From Zopfochytrium polystomum (Eukaryota > Chytridiomycota > Chytridiomycetes > Chytridiales > Chytridiaceae), in contig JAIVFJ010000223.1 of assembly GCA_025765615.1 (NCBI GenBank), positions 1 through 64,000 of the forward strand: 64,000 nt of DNA, given 5' to 3'. The notes under the pieces were generated by a model that worked only from the letters and a program-made list of their open reading frames with translations, did no database searches and was not told the DNA's origin. The position numbers and the translations under genes were made by a program. This document shows positions 30,067 to 40,754 of this stretch, in pieces; positions within the stretch are counted from its first letter, which is position 1; every line of letters starts with the position of its first letter.

Positions 30067-30361
30067 GGCCCTCGTCGCAGAGGCCATCCGCGGCGACCAG
30101 GTCGTGCGCGACTTCCCTCACTCCCCGGCAACCCTCGCCGACAATGAGGTCGTAGTCAAAGTACTCAGCGCTGGGCGTAAGCCAAACAGGCGGAATGCGC
30201 AGGCGTGGGATTCGTCGTGGGTGTTCCCGGACTTGGCGAAGAAGTTTTGGAAGGCGTTTGTCGCGCTCGTAGAGGAGGGCAAATACAGGACGCAAAAGCT
30301 GACTGTAGAGGAGGTGGCTGACATGACTTTGATTGACTCGAATGTGGGAACGAGTTTTTGA
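30067..30361 (+). pseudogene. MDR/zinc-alcohol-dehydrogenase-like fragment
   Basis: The plus strand begins NKALVAEAIRGDQVVRDF and TLADNEVVVKVLSAG, the N-terminal beta strands of medium-chain dehydrogenase/reductase proteins (GroES-like domain). It then jumps to KKFWKAFVALVEEGKYRT and KLTVEEVADM, which resembles the extreme C-terminus of the same family, and stops at 30361. The cofactor-binding middle is missing. An internally deleted copy is the simplest reading; the C-terminal assignment is weaker than the N-terminal one. Confidence 0.5.
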
Positions 30362-31223
30362 TTTTTTTTAGAGTTTTCCGCTCGTTTTGTCGCTTCGTCG
30401 CGGCTAAAAAGTTTTTTTCCTGTTGTTTCGCTCGTTTTGCTCATTTTCGAAACCCGATTAGGCGGTGGGTACGCAAGACAATGGATCAGTCATCAGGCAT
30501 TCAGATGCGTGAAAATTTTTCTATCCAGCCACCAGCAACCAGTAACTGCCAATTTGAAACCGGATCCAAATCAATAGAATATCCAATCATTTGGTCTCCT
30601 ATATTGTATTGCTTGATCAAATGGCTAGATACCTGGCCATTGATCAAAACCATTTCAGGATCCAGAGATCCAAGTATCCACTCCAAAATCTGGAGGATGC
30701 CAGCCTAAAACGCTACCCAGAGAAGCTCTGTGTTGTCCTCACATACCACTAGTTTGTAAGGTTATTGCAATACAATAAATGCAAAATTCTCCGGTATTGG
30801 ATATCGATTGGATCCTTAGTAAGGTCTTACAAGAATCAGGCAGGATTCAAAGCCCAATTGGACATGATTTGGGTTTTTGGACTCAAATTGTTACTTTTAG
30901 CAAGGGCTCTGGCATTTAATTTGATAAAATGACCACTTTTTGGCCAAATGATCTTCGAGCAGCCAGATATCCGAAAATTTACTAATTACAATTTGTCAAA
31001 TTGAACTCAAATGGAAGATTTTTTACAAGTTGAAGAAATCATTTACAACCAAATGCGAACAATACCAAAGTCAGACCTGAGTCGATTCGTGGAAGGTCCT
31101 GACCCTTAGTCATTTCCACCACCCTCCAATTAACAGAGAACGACCACCGAGAAAAGGCATAGGTACAAGATTGAGGATTAGGTCTAACCAGAGCACTGCT
31201 AACCTGATTTCGTTCCCATTTCA
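30362..31223. other. AT-rich intergenic, start of the tRNA region
   Basis: No gene seen; composition shifts to AT-rich here. Confidence 0.5.
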
Positions 31224-31305
31224 CGACAACGGCAGGACTCGAACCTGCGCACCCAAAGAGTAACAGATTTCGAGTCTGTCGCCTTAACCGCTCGGCCACG
31301 TTGTC
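31224..31305 (-). tRNA. tRNA-Ser(CGA)
   Basis: Complete class II tRNA: acceptor GACAACG/CGTTGTC, D-arm, anticodon arm ACAGA-CTCGAAA-TCTGT, long variable arm, T-arm GCAGG-TTCGAGT-CCTGC, discriminator G. Confidence 0.93.
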
Positions 31306-31684
31306 CGCACAATGAGACAGTCATGATGACTTTATTCCCCTTATTGATATGCAGCTGTTGGCAGAAAGCCCTCCCCAGGAGTGAACTGTTGCAGCAGCCA
31401 AACAGAAGCCAAACATCCAAAGACAATTAGCGAACAGCAACTCTGGTCTTTCTAGGAGACTAAGACACCCTGTTGCATCACACTGATGAGGCCGAAACTC
31501 CATGGTGTATGTGAGCAAAGTAGGGGCCATGGCTCTGGATCAATTCCTATCAATTTGTCAGTGTAAAGCAATATGACGTGGTGTCTGGCCTGTGGAATGA
31601 AACCTTGAGGACCTTACCAAGCACTTGCACGTAGCTCAAACACCATTAGGAGAAGTGTACTGCTCATTTGTGAATCTTCAACAA

Positions 31685-31756
31685 TGGAGGCAGTGGGGTT
31701 CGAACCCACGGCATCTCGCATGCAAAGCGAGCTATCTACCACTGATATATACCCCC
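31685..31756 (-). tRNA. tRNA-Ala(TGC)
   Basis: GGGGGTA/TGCCTCC acceptor with wobbles, anticodon arm CTCGC-TTTGCAT-GCGAG, T-arm GTGGG-TTCGAAC-CCCAC, discriminator A. Confidence 0.9.
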
Positions 31757-32457
31757 GTCATTTCGGAGGCAATCACAGATGAGCAAATACCAAAAATAAA
31801 GAAACTCCTCTTAGAGTCCATCAGGGTAATGGCCTGCTGCACCGACTGGCTGCCCCTACCATTCATAACATCGTGTTGCTCTTTCTATCCAAGTTAGGGA
31901 GAAGGACCACCCACAAACACACATCTCCACTTCATTCACTCCTTCCACTCACTCACTCAGAGTAGACTTTTGACAGCATAGACTGGGAACCACTGGAAGG
32001 GTGCACAAGACATGATAAGTTTATGATGCGCTTCGAATCCAGCCAAGTGTCTGGTGGAAGGAGGTTTACAGCAAAATCCAACAGTCAGAGATCCCTTAAG
32101 AGGGAGAGACTACTGCTCACATTTGGCAATGCAGCTACTGGGCTAAATGCGCCGTGCACAATCGAGCAGAGTGGGAGTCAAGCCCATGCCGCTGGAGAGA
32201 CCAGAGCCTTAATCTGGTGCCTTCGGCAGTTTGGCCAACTCGACCAATCTGCCCATGGACATGCAGCCAAGTGCTTAGGGTCCACTTTGGCAGCTACTGC
32301 ACTTTGGTCTTGCTGTGCATGTGCTACTGCTTGTGAATCCCAGCAGTTGCACACAAGTTGTTCTAATTTGATTCCATCACAGGAAACTGATGAGGGGCAA
32401 ATCCACGCTGCCCCAGTGTGCAACAAGCACACACAAGCCTGCGTCTCGCAGCTGCCG
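31757..32457. other. Spacer with dispersed repeat copy
   Basis: 31889-31970 holds the first copy of a repeat (GGAGAAGGACCACCCACAAA..CACTTCATTCACTCC) seen again at 33938-34014 and 50106-50160. Otherwise nothing recognised. Confidence 0.6.
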
Positions 32458-32529
32458 CTCCCAGTCTGGGAATTGAAACCAGCTCTACTCTGTGACAGGT
32501 GGTGATACTAGCCACTATACTAACTGGGA
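32458..32529 (-). pseudogene. tRNA-Asp(GTC)-like, anticodon stem mispaired
   Basis: Acceptor TCCCAGT/ACTGGGA pairs fully, D-arm is normal, anticodon loop CTGTCAC gives GTC, but the anticodon stem ACCAC/AGAGT has three mismatches and the T-stem one. Confidence 0.6.
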
Positions 32530-32942
32530 CCGGTCAGACTGCTCCTGGAGAGACTGTTTTTGGCTTGTGTGTGTCAAGATTCTTCAACTGAACAAGAGAT
32601 GGGGACTCCCGAGTTGCAGAGTTGTGGCAGATTTGGCAATGTTCTTCCTCTAAGTGCGCAAGCTGTTTCTTGTTTTTTTTATAACGTGTCCCACGCAGAG
32701 GCACTCATCAGCCAAGCTCGGCATCTCAGCAAACTTTTGAATGTGACAGCCAAAAGCCCTCCCTCCCACCAGAGCAACTTGTAACTCTTGACATGAAGCG
32801 GGAGACTACCAAAAAAAACTAATTTTTTTTCCGCTAAGGTGGGATAAAGGTCAGATCTCCTAAAACACGATACAATCAATGTTCTGCCAACGATGGAAAC
32901 GCTGGTGGTTGATGCAAAACCATGCATTGCCCCGGCACCTCT
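32530..32942. other. Spacer, nothing recognised
   Basis: No feature supported. Confidence 0.4.
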
Positions 32943-33014
32943 AATCACCACCCCAGGTCGCACTCGGGTCCCCAGAATCAGGATCTGATGTGATAACCCA
33001 TACACTATACAGCC
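32943..33014 (-). pseudogene. tRNA-Gln(CTG)-like relic
   Basis: Strongly similar to the intact tRNA-Gln(TTG) at 43678-43749 through acceptor 5' strand, D-arm and anticodon arm (loop TCCTGAT, anticodon CTG). The T-loop is GTGCGAC and the 3' acceptor does not pair. Confidence 0.65.
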
Positions 33015-34030
33015 ATTCCGGGAATTGTTTGTCAAGTAAGATGGCAGTTTGTGTTTTCTCCAGAGGTTGGTGCACTGTTACTAATTAGGCTTGCCTGAGG
33101 AGAGGTTACACTAACTTGGAGAGTTTCTTGCGTGGAATCAATCAAACTTTTGGGCCATAAGCTGGCAGCAATTTGCTCCTGAATGAAAGGGATTTTGGTG
33201 CTTTGCCTTTTTTTACAGTCTGTGTAGCAGTTTTCCTTTTTTGCAGTATTCTTCTGGGGCTCTCTGATGTTGGAGTTGCTCCTGAGCGTAGGACAACTTG
33301 TGTTAGAAGTATCAAGTGGCTAGAGTTATCGACAACCCAGCTCATAACAAGATTAGCCAAACTAATCTCTCTCCAAAAACCTGTTCGACAAAGCATCTAT
33401 GATAAGCAACACATTGAACTGACCAATCAAAGTGACAAAGACTCAGCTACTACTGCACCAGAAATCACCATACCAACCAGCTATCTGGCTATCTGCCTCT
33501 CCATATCATTTGAACAACAAACAGCAGAGGACCTCAAAAACCAACTGGCTCCATCAACTAATAATCAATCTGCTAGGTGATTTGCTCTTCTCTTTGATAT
33601 GCATCAAAATGTGTGGCGGAACTGACTGGTTAGCAGCAAGAGGCACAAAACAGGCCCGAACCTATTGTGACTGTCAGTTATCGTTCTCACAATGCCCATG
33701 GGAGAGCGAGCCACTGCCAATGCAGACCTGGGTGCTGGCTTGTGCTGTTGACAAATACTCTGAGTATTACGTGGAACAGAAACCCTGTGTCAACAGTTTT
33801 CCTCCTCCTCTGCTCAAGCAGATAATGTAGAAGAGGTTTTTACCCTGTGCCAGTCACGCTTGCCTAGCAGCTATTACTGCGTGTATATCATCATCATGTA
33901 TCAATAATTCATAACAGAGTTTTTTTTTCTCTTTCTCTCCAAGTTGGGGAGAAGGACCACCCACAAACACACATCTCCACTTCATTCACTCCTTCCACTC
34001 ACTCAGAGTAGACTGTTTACACAAAGTAAC
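33015..34030. repeat. Spacer with two dispersed repeat families
   Basis: 33600-33830 resembles 41240-41415 (phrase AACTGACTGGTTAGCAGCAA and CAAGCAGATA). 33840-34014 resembles 50005-50160 (phrases CAGTCACGCT, GCATAACAGAGTTTTTTT / CATAACAGAGTTTTTTTT and GAGAAGGACCACCCACAAA). No coding seen. Confidence 0.65.
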
Positions 34031-34645
34031 TGCCTTTATCCTCTCAACATACAGCCGTTCAGTCTCCTGTCAGTCCTGTGACTCATTTCTAAATGCTTTG
34101 AGTCTGCAATATTCTTTCAGGATTCATCATTCCATGAAGATCAAAATAGGCATTTCAGTTTTTGGAGACCTGCACCACTGACAACTGCCCCTGTGCCCTG
34201 TTAATAAGGCTTGCTCAATTTCAACAGGGCACAACAAATAAGAATTTAATGATATGGTGTTTTGCTTGCCTATCAACCCATGGAGTTGGCAGTTCAATTC
34301 CTGGATTCCCTGATACAATTATCATCGACATGGCCGCCTTTTTAGACCAGAGTGTTTTAAACCACACTGTAACTCTCACTATCAAACATATTTGTGATTG
34401 GGATGACCAATAGTTATGCAAGTGCCAACTCTCACAACTATGGCAACCTTGTGCAATTTCCTCATGACTTTGGGCTCTGTTGCATCAGGCTAAGCCTCTC
34501 TTTATCTTTCCTCACATAACTTCAGCCAAAGACAATTTGCTGTCCATTCATTGATAGAACAAGGACTGGTTGAGTAGTTTACGATCCTCTAACCATTTTG
34601 CCAGTGCAACATCAAACAGCATCTTCCACTTAGGGGGGAAGATGC
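34031..34645. other. Spacer, nothing recognised
   Basis: A weak T-arm-like phrase near 34285-34300 was not accepted as a tRNA. Confidence 0.4.
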
Positions 34646-34673
34646 TGTTATGAATCACCCTCTGGAAACCTCT

Positions 34674-34727
34674 GGAACCTTCTAGAACATTCCTTCATGG
34701 AACGTTGTGGAGCCTTCTGGAACCTTC
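34674..34727 (+). promoter_or_regulatory. Heat-shock-element-like arrays
   Basis: GAAccTTCtaGAAcaTTC at 34675-34692 gives four alternating units with exact 2-bp spacing; TTCtgGAAccTTC at 34715-34727 gives three more. This matches the nTTCnnGAAn consensus bound by trimeric HSF. It lies 115-165 bp upstream of a TATA box. Confidence 0.65.
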
Positions 34728-34841
34728 TTTGCTTTCCTGACTTGTCTTGTTGTTGACATTGGTATCATTGGTATCATTGTATTACTAATTGCTCTTTCTG
34801 GAACTTTCTTTGAGTTCTTGACAAGGAAAACTCTCAAAAGG

Positions 34842-34848
34842 TATAAAA
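34842..34848 (+). promoter_or_regulatory. TATA box
   Basis: GGTATAAAAGAGGGGCC, an ideal TATA context downstream of the HSE-like arrays. Confidence 0.65.
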
Positions 34849-35208
34849 GAGGGGCCGCAAGTGAATTATTTTTGCCAATACAATCATCACTCCTCTCAGT
34901 TCCTTGTCTGCTTGTCCTGTCCTGCCCTGTTCCTGACAGGTGTCAGGAAAAGCAGACTTGTCTGCACTCTCCACCTGCAGCAACGGGTTGGTCATCAGTG
35001 CCACTGAACAAACAATTGTGATAATAACGCTGCAAGATGACAGTAGGTAGCTGCCTTCTACTGCTGTGATAAGGTCATCAGTGTGATTCCTGCAGAAGGC
35101 ACTATACTGCGTTGTGCTGGTCAACCTGCCACCCACACAACTTTGTGCGCAACTAAGGCAATAACTGCAACAGAGGAGCTGAGCAAGCCGGTTTTGCAAC
35201 ACTCTGTC

Positions 35209-35290
35209 CGACAACGGCAGGACTCGAACCTGCGCACGGAAACTGTAACAGATTTCTAGTCTGTCGCCTTAACCGCTCAGCCCCATTGTC
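35209..35290 (-). tRNA. tRNA-Ser(AGA)
   Basis: Acceptor GACAATG/CGTTGTC (one wobble), anticodon arm ACAGA-CTAGAAA-TCTGT giving AGA, long variable arm, T-arm GCAGG-TTCGAGT-CCTGC. Near-identical to the Ser(CGA) gene except the anticodon and variable arm. Confidence 0.92.
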
Positions 35291-35420
35291 TGTGCCTCCT
35301 GCCCAATAGGCCACTCTCAATAGGTACTTACCAGTGCCACTTGCAGGCAGCTCCAAACCTGGATGTGCAGCAGCAGCCTGATATTGCACTGATCCACAGA
35401 CAACTTCAGTCCCTGGCTTT

Positions 35421-35835
35421 TGTGAGAAAATTGACAAGTCAACCCCTGACTTGGAGCATCCACCACAAATGCTCTAAGTCCCCCCAACCCTATGCATGTA
35501 TGTACAAGTGCCAAAAATAAATAATAAATTAGGCGGGCTTGGGGTACAGCCTGTCAGGCACCCATCCCTAGGCAGTCGGGCAGTCTCCGTTAGTCACCGA
35601 AAAAGAAAATATGTTGAGAAAACCCTGGCGCAACGGAAACTGTTAAGACGAAAGTAGTAAAAGCAGGCCCAATAATAAAGACGGGTTAGCCGCAAATACA
35701 CTTTGATAACGCCTTGGAAACTAAAGAACCAGGAGCAATAATAGGGTCCCGATCCTTGCGGTTTTATGACAGGTACGCTTGTTTTGCGAATAAAATCCCT
35801 AGACTTTATCACTGAGACCTCCGTGTAGTCTCACA
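35421..35835 (-). mobile_element. 5' copy of the 1,456-bp LTR-like element, inverted
   Basis: On the minus strand it starts TGTGAGACTACAC at 35835 and aligns with 13695-14112, with substitutions and small gaps. The remaining about 1,040 bp are missing. Confidence 0.85.
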
Positions 35836-36626
35836 CTTTGGCTTGCCAATGGCCCAACACTAAATTTAAATCATCCAAAAAGGTGATTCTCCTGGTTTGT
35901 TTTCATGAAAAGAAATGGTGCCAAGTTGGAAAGCACCAGCTTGCCTAAGTGTGCTTGTGCTTTTTGTCAGTTTGGGAATTTTTAAGTGGCAGAGGAGAAA
36001 GGGGCGTCCAAAAATTTGAGCTCATAGGGAGTGTCCCTGTCAGCTCAAGGAGGATTTCTGTTGCTGCATCACTGCTGCTTTGCCATTGCATTTGCCACAA
36101 CACCATTGCATCCTGCTTGACTGCCGCCACACACAGTGCTGCTTCCTCACACCCAGCTGTCAAGCCCCACACTTTGTCTTGACCTGTTCTCCAAAGGGAT
36201 TGTCCTGGAGCGCCACGCTCCATGGTCTGCCAGGATATGCCAGAGAGTGCATGCAACAGGTCAAGATGAGACTGATTCAGAGGTGGCTTTACATTTCCTG
36301 CTTCTAAAGCAGGCACCTGAGTAAGGATCCATGGGGCGTGCCTGGTGAAAACCTGCAGAGGTGGGTTGATTGTGGGATGGACAGGGTCTGAAATTTGCAC
36401 CAACAATCACTTTTCCTATTTGTTCATTCACTTCAACTGGCTTGCGTGATGGAGTATTCAATTTCTAACAAAATCAGATCCTGGGAAAAAAGCACAGAAA
36501 CAATTTGAAGTGATTTAGCAGAAAAAAAGCAGCCAGTTGCAGTCAAGTGAAAGCCAAGCCAGTCCAGGACTGGAGTCTGACCCTGGAAGTGGAAGCTCCA
36601 TCCAGCAAGTGAAGGCCAACTGATGG
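35836..36626. other. Spacer, nothing recognised
   Basis: No supported gene or RNA. Confidence 0.4.
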
Positions 36627-36697
36627 CTCCCAGACGGGGTGTCGAACCCAATCGCCGCCGTGAAAGGGCGGAATCTTGACTGTTAGACAATCTGGGA
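36627..36697 (-). tRNA. tRNA-Glu(TTC)
   Basis: Acceptor TCCCAGA/TCTGGGA, anticodon arm CCGCC-CTTTCAC-GGCGG, T-loop TTCGACA with one T-stem mismatch. Divergent to the tRNA-Met 131 bp away; this pair is the apparent source of the truncated copy at 822-1099. Confidence 0.82.
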
Positions 36698-36828
36698 ATA
36701 GGAAAAACTAACAAAGCTTGCATTGTGATTGCGTGGCATGAGGAGAATCCTCCAGCCATGTTCCACTAAAACAAGTGAGAAAATGGCAGGCACACAACAA
36801 GAGATGAAGTGCACCTACTTGTTTGATG

Positions 36829-36942
36829 GCTCTGGTGGCTTAGTTGGTTAAAGCGTCGGTCTCATACATGACACACCTGGTTGCACAGGTGCTCCTCCAC
36901 ACAGTCATCCGAAGGTCGTGAGTTCGACTCTCACCCAGAGCA
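36829..36942 (+). tRNA. Elongator tRNA-Met(CAT) with 40-nt intron
   Basis: Acceptor GCTCTGG/CCAGAGC, D-arm GCTT-AGTTGGTTA-AAGC, anticodon loop CTCATA then a 40-nt intron inserted after position 37, T-arm GTGAG-TTCGACT-CTCAC, discriminator A. The T31-T39 mismatch is normal for elongator tRNA-Met. Confidence 0.93.
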
Positions 36943-37030
36943 CCCCTTTTCCTTCCACTGGCTGGTTGGAGCACTTTCTCCTTGAAAGGAGAAATGGCAA
37001 TTCTGTGCAGACATATGGCGGGAAGATTTG

Positions 37031-37113
37031 GATTTTGAAGTTTAGTGGTAAAATAGACGCCTTCCACCCGTGGGAGATAGCATCAGCCCCGGGTTCTATT
37101 CCCGGTCAGCGCA
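37031..37113 (+). pseudogene. tRNA-Gly(TCC)-like, 5' acceptor strand lost
   Basis: D-arm GTTTAGTGGTAAAAT, anticodon loop CTTCCA with a probable 12-nt intron, T-arm CCGGG-TTCTATT-CCCGG and 3' acceptor TCAGCGC are fine. The 5' acceptor (GATTTTG instead of GCGCTGA) cannot pair. Confidence 0.6.
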
Positions 37114-37532
37114 ATGGTTAGTCAAAGCTGCTTTTACTGATTGCGCTTGCAATTGGATTTTGAAGATTTTCATGAGGTTGGTGTTACTGTGCTGACAGTG
37201 ATTTTTGTGGTCTGATCACATAGTTTGCCTTTGTTTACGCACCTGTGTTGTTTGCTTATTCCTTCAGTCAAGCTGCTTTAAATATTCTTGTGGCTGGTAG
37301 AGTTTGATGCATGATTGGCTGCAGCCATCTTGCAGAGATGTGTTGCGCAAGTGCTGCAACTGATCCACACACCAATCAAATTTCTTGTAAGCAAAGGACA
37401 CTGGTGGGGCCATGGAATGAGGGCTCTTTGTGGGACCCTGGTGCTCTTCCAGCAACACTGCAAAGAAACTTTTTCTCCAGTACCTATAAGTAGATTTAGT
37501 GATAAATGTAAAACGACATAAAAACATCCAGT

Positions 37533-37603
37533 GCAACAGTGGTTCAGTGGTAGAATTATCGCCTGCCACGCGGTAGACCTGGGTCCGATTCTTGGCTGTT
37601 GCA
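37533..37603 (+). tRNA. tRNA-Gly(GCC)
   Basis: Acceptor GCAACAG/CTGTTGC, D-arm GGTTCAGTGGTAGAATTAT, anticodon GCC in loop CTGCCAC, T-loop TCCGATT, discriminator A; 71 nt, no intron. Confidence 0.9.
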
Positions 37604-38701
37604 AGGTGGCGTTGTAGTCTCCTGCGCTGTTGTAAACTGTGAATTACATTGGACATGTCCCTGCAAATTTTTCTTGTTTTTTTATTTCTCCACTCCTCTC
37701 ACGTTTCCATCAAAAGCAAGAAAAGGACCAATCACCAAAGAAGTACTGTCTTCCCTTGTGTTTGGCGCAGTGTGGTGCCACTGGTGCTGTGCGATATTTG
37801 TTGGGTCTCTGAAGGAAGGGTCAAGGGAAAAGAGAATCAGTGACCCCACTCCATTCGTTTTTTATGGCTGGTGCGCACTGTGCAGTGGGAACCCCAATTC
37901 ACTCATGTTTCACAGCAGCCTCTCCTCCCCAAAGGTGTGGGTGCCTGGGCAAAGTGTGGCTGTGTCTTGGCTACAGAACAACAATGTGACAGTCGAGAAA
38001 TTGTGAGAGATTGGCTTAGCAGGCAACTGGCAGACTGGCCTGCAGGAGCTGCGTTGATGCAGAAGCAGCCAAAGCAGCAAGGTTTCTGATACCATGAGAT
38101 CTTTTCTATTTCTCATTGTTGATGAAAAAGGTTGCAGTGTTGGGGAAAAAAAAGGGAAAGGAAAAGCATTTGTAAGGACAAAAAAGGAAGTACAATCCTC
38201 TTCTACAGCAGGGGAATTTGCTCAGCCATACCATTGTTCTGAATTGCAGGAATAGTGCCTGCATGACTTAATCTCCCTCTTTTACAATACTGGCAGTGGC
38301 AAGTCCTGGAATTCCTGGAGTATCCAAGGCTCAAGCTCATACACGTGCCAGCACTGCTGTACAGCAACTGGATGATTGGGCTAAAGCAGGTTGCCCTTGA
38401 AAATTTCCCCTAAGCATCATCTGAGTGTGAGGATGACAGGCTGTCGAGCCTGTGACCTCAAATAAATTAAGTGTATACCCACTTTTTAACTGGTAATTGT
38501 GAGGATTACCACCCCGTCTCGACCTGCGTTTTGCTGGCAAAACGTGACTAGGCTTGGATTCCTACTCTCTTATTATTTATTGGGTTTCCATACGGCCTCC
38601 GACTGGCTCTGTATGTCTGCCTCTGAGCTCTACTATTATTACTTATTATTGGCGATGTTGCAGACAGAAAGACTCAGTCTTGATTCTGATTGCTGATACA
38701 A
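37604..38701. other. Spacer, nothing recognised
   Basis: No gene, RNA or clear repeat. Confidence 0.4.
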
Positions 38702-38772
38702 GGTTCCCTTGCTCAGTGGTTAGAGCGCTCCCTTCAATTGGGAAGGTGCCAAGTTCGAGACATGCTAGTTGA
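38702..38772 (+). pseudogene. tRNA-like relic, isotype unclear
   Basis: D-arm GCTC-AGTGGTTA-GAGC and a stem CTCCC..GGGAA around TTCAATT are seen, with a T-loop-like TTCGAGA, but acceptor strands do not pair. Confidence 0.4.
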
Positions 38773-40682
38773 CAGACTGGGCAGAAATGCAAAGTCCTAC
38801 TATGCCTGGCCAATGGCCCCTCACTTTTGGAAATGACTTAGGACTGAAACACTTCTGTGGGAGAAGTGCTAAGCCCAGATGGACAGAGTTAACAAGATGA
38901 TGGCAGAGCTAACAAGCCCTACCACCTGCTACCATGATGTAATACCTCATAAAAAGGGTATGAGATCACAGGGTTTTTCTTTATCTTTTCATTGGTGATT
39001 TTTACTTATTTTTCCAATTAGTAATTTATCCTGTTTTTCCTGTTTTTCCTGTTTTCTCTTTTATTTCTTCCTTGTTGTCTCTGTCTGTGTCTTTTCTTTC
39101 TTGTGTGGCTGAGAGTGACTGTCTTCCTCTTTGCACCAACCAGCTCTCTCCATCTCCTCCATCTTTCTTGGCAGCTGATGCCAAGAAATGCTCCATGATT
39201 TTCTGAGCTGTCTTCCTTGTTTGATGGCTCAGCCCCATTGTTTGGTGACTCACTCCTCCACTCTCTTCTTTGCTGTTTTATTTATTGTTTTGTTCTTTTG
39301 TATATGTTTTCCCCTCTTTTCCCTTCCTTCTTCCTTCACCCTGCTGATTCCAACCCTTTCCTATTTAAGCAGCTGCCCCCCATCTTGTTGACTGTGAGAA
39401 CCTGTGCCTGAAGTCCCTTGCCTGCCCTTTTCTTCCTGACTGTATGTAGAGCTGGGGGTGGCAGTCCCCTGGTGTGTGACAGGAGGTTGAAGTCCTCTTG
39501 GCCATGATGGCAGTGTGCTGGGTTCAAGCCCCAGTGCACCTCACCAATTCTGCATGCTGTTTAGGTTGGACTGGGTAGGAGCCACTTGGTGATGGAAGGA
39601 TGGAGGGTAAATCTGTGGTGGTGCCTCTAGGTTCCTGTCAATACATCTAGTCAAATCCAGGTCTCTCAAGGGGATATGAATGAGCTGTCTGGTCAGGTAC
39701 TGCTGCAGGAATGGTCTCTCAGGTATGCCCCCTCCTCCCTGGTTGTTGGCTCCTGTGGCCTCTGGTGGGCCTGGTCTTCACTGGGTTCAGACCCTCTTTC
39801 TCTCAGATTAATGCCTGTGATGTCATGGTGCCACATTTGGGTGAGGGAGTGGGTGTTAACCTTCCTTGCTTCTAAGATAGGGAATTCCTCTGGCTTGGTG
39901 AAGCAGATGTCTGTGTCCTAGTAGGATGAAGTAAGAAGAGTCCCACTGTCTCCCACCCCTGTGTGCCCCCTCCTTGGATTGAGTTGGAACTTCTCCTTGG
40001 AGTGAGACAAGTTGTGTCTGGTTCTGTTAAGTGGAAAACAGTTCTGATTTAATTCAACAGACACCTCTGCACACTAACTGTTCCTTGTGTTTGCCCTTTG
40101 TGTCCAACCCCCTCCAACTTAGGGCTTGTCTTTGACAGAGAGGGAGCCTTGCTCCATGGTGGTGGCTCCAACAGACCGGGGTCTGGCCACTTTCCTCCCC
40201 ACTCTCTTGTCTTCTTCAGTTGGATTGGAGTGCTGCACTTAGTGCCGCTCCCTGGAGCTTGTTGCATCTTGCACCTCCAGTATTGTTACCGGATTTCCCG
40301 GTCCCCTTTGGCTTTGGCTTTTGCCTCCCATTGGGCCCACTCTGTGTCATGGACCAGAGAACCCTGCACATTCTTTGCTAGTGTGCCACCTTTTCACAGT
40401 TGCCTTTGGTCTGAGTGTGAGAGTCTTCTCTTTGTGTGTAATAAGAGAGTTTTCTTTGTGTTTCTTGGGCTTCTTAAGACTCCAAATACATTGTCCTGTC
40501 TAGTGACCCCTAGACATCTCCTTTTTGCCCTTTTTCACTTTTCAGGATTGGTATTTAGGCCATTGCTCTATTTGCCACCCATAGCCCAGGGTGAGGATTT
40601 AGAGAGCACAGTCTCACATGAGGATCACTTAGGAGGACAAAGTTGCAAGCCATCCAGTTGCGTGCTCACCACAGAAATTCTC
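38773..40682. other. Spacer, nothing recognised
   Basis: About 1.9 kb of T-rich DNA. A T-arm-like phrase CTGGGTTCAAGCCCCAG at 39517-39533 has no cloverleaf around it. Confidence 0.45.
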
Positions 40683-40754
40683 AACTCTATTCCAGAATTG
40701 AACCCGGGTCTACCCCGTGACAGGGGATGATACTAGCCACTATACTAACTGGGA
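40683..40754 (-). pseudogene. tRNA-Asp(GTC)-like, 3' end degraded
   Basis: Acceptor 5' strand TCCCAGT, D-arm and anticodon arm (ATCCCC-TGTCA-CGGGGT, anticodon GTC) are good; the 3' T-stem and 3' acceptor no longer pair. Confidence 0.6.

Larger units (their letters stand above)
34646..35029 (+). mobile_element. Probable solo LTR (second family), about 384 bp
   Basis: Starts TGTTAT and ends ATAACG (ATAACA expected), with a promoter-like interior: HSE-type motifs, a canonical TATA box and no ORF of note. TGTTAT..ATAACA ends and this promoter layout are typical of fungal LTRs. No matching second LTR, primer-binding site or clear target duplication was found, so boundaries are tentative. Confidence 0.5.

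Noticed and set aside
34707..35021. 104-codon plus-strand ORF with a hydrophobic start
   Set aside because: It begins within the HSE-like array and crosses the TATA box; a promoter or LTR reading explains the sequence better.
35209..35290. Possible amber suppressor tRNA (CTA in the anticodon loop)
   Set aside because: Correct loop alignment CTAGAAA puts AGA at positions 34-36, an ordinary serine tRNA.
39470..39545. tRNA-like T-arm CTGGGTTCAAGCCCCAG
   Set aside because: No D-arm, anticodon arm or acceptor pairing could be drawn.
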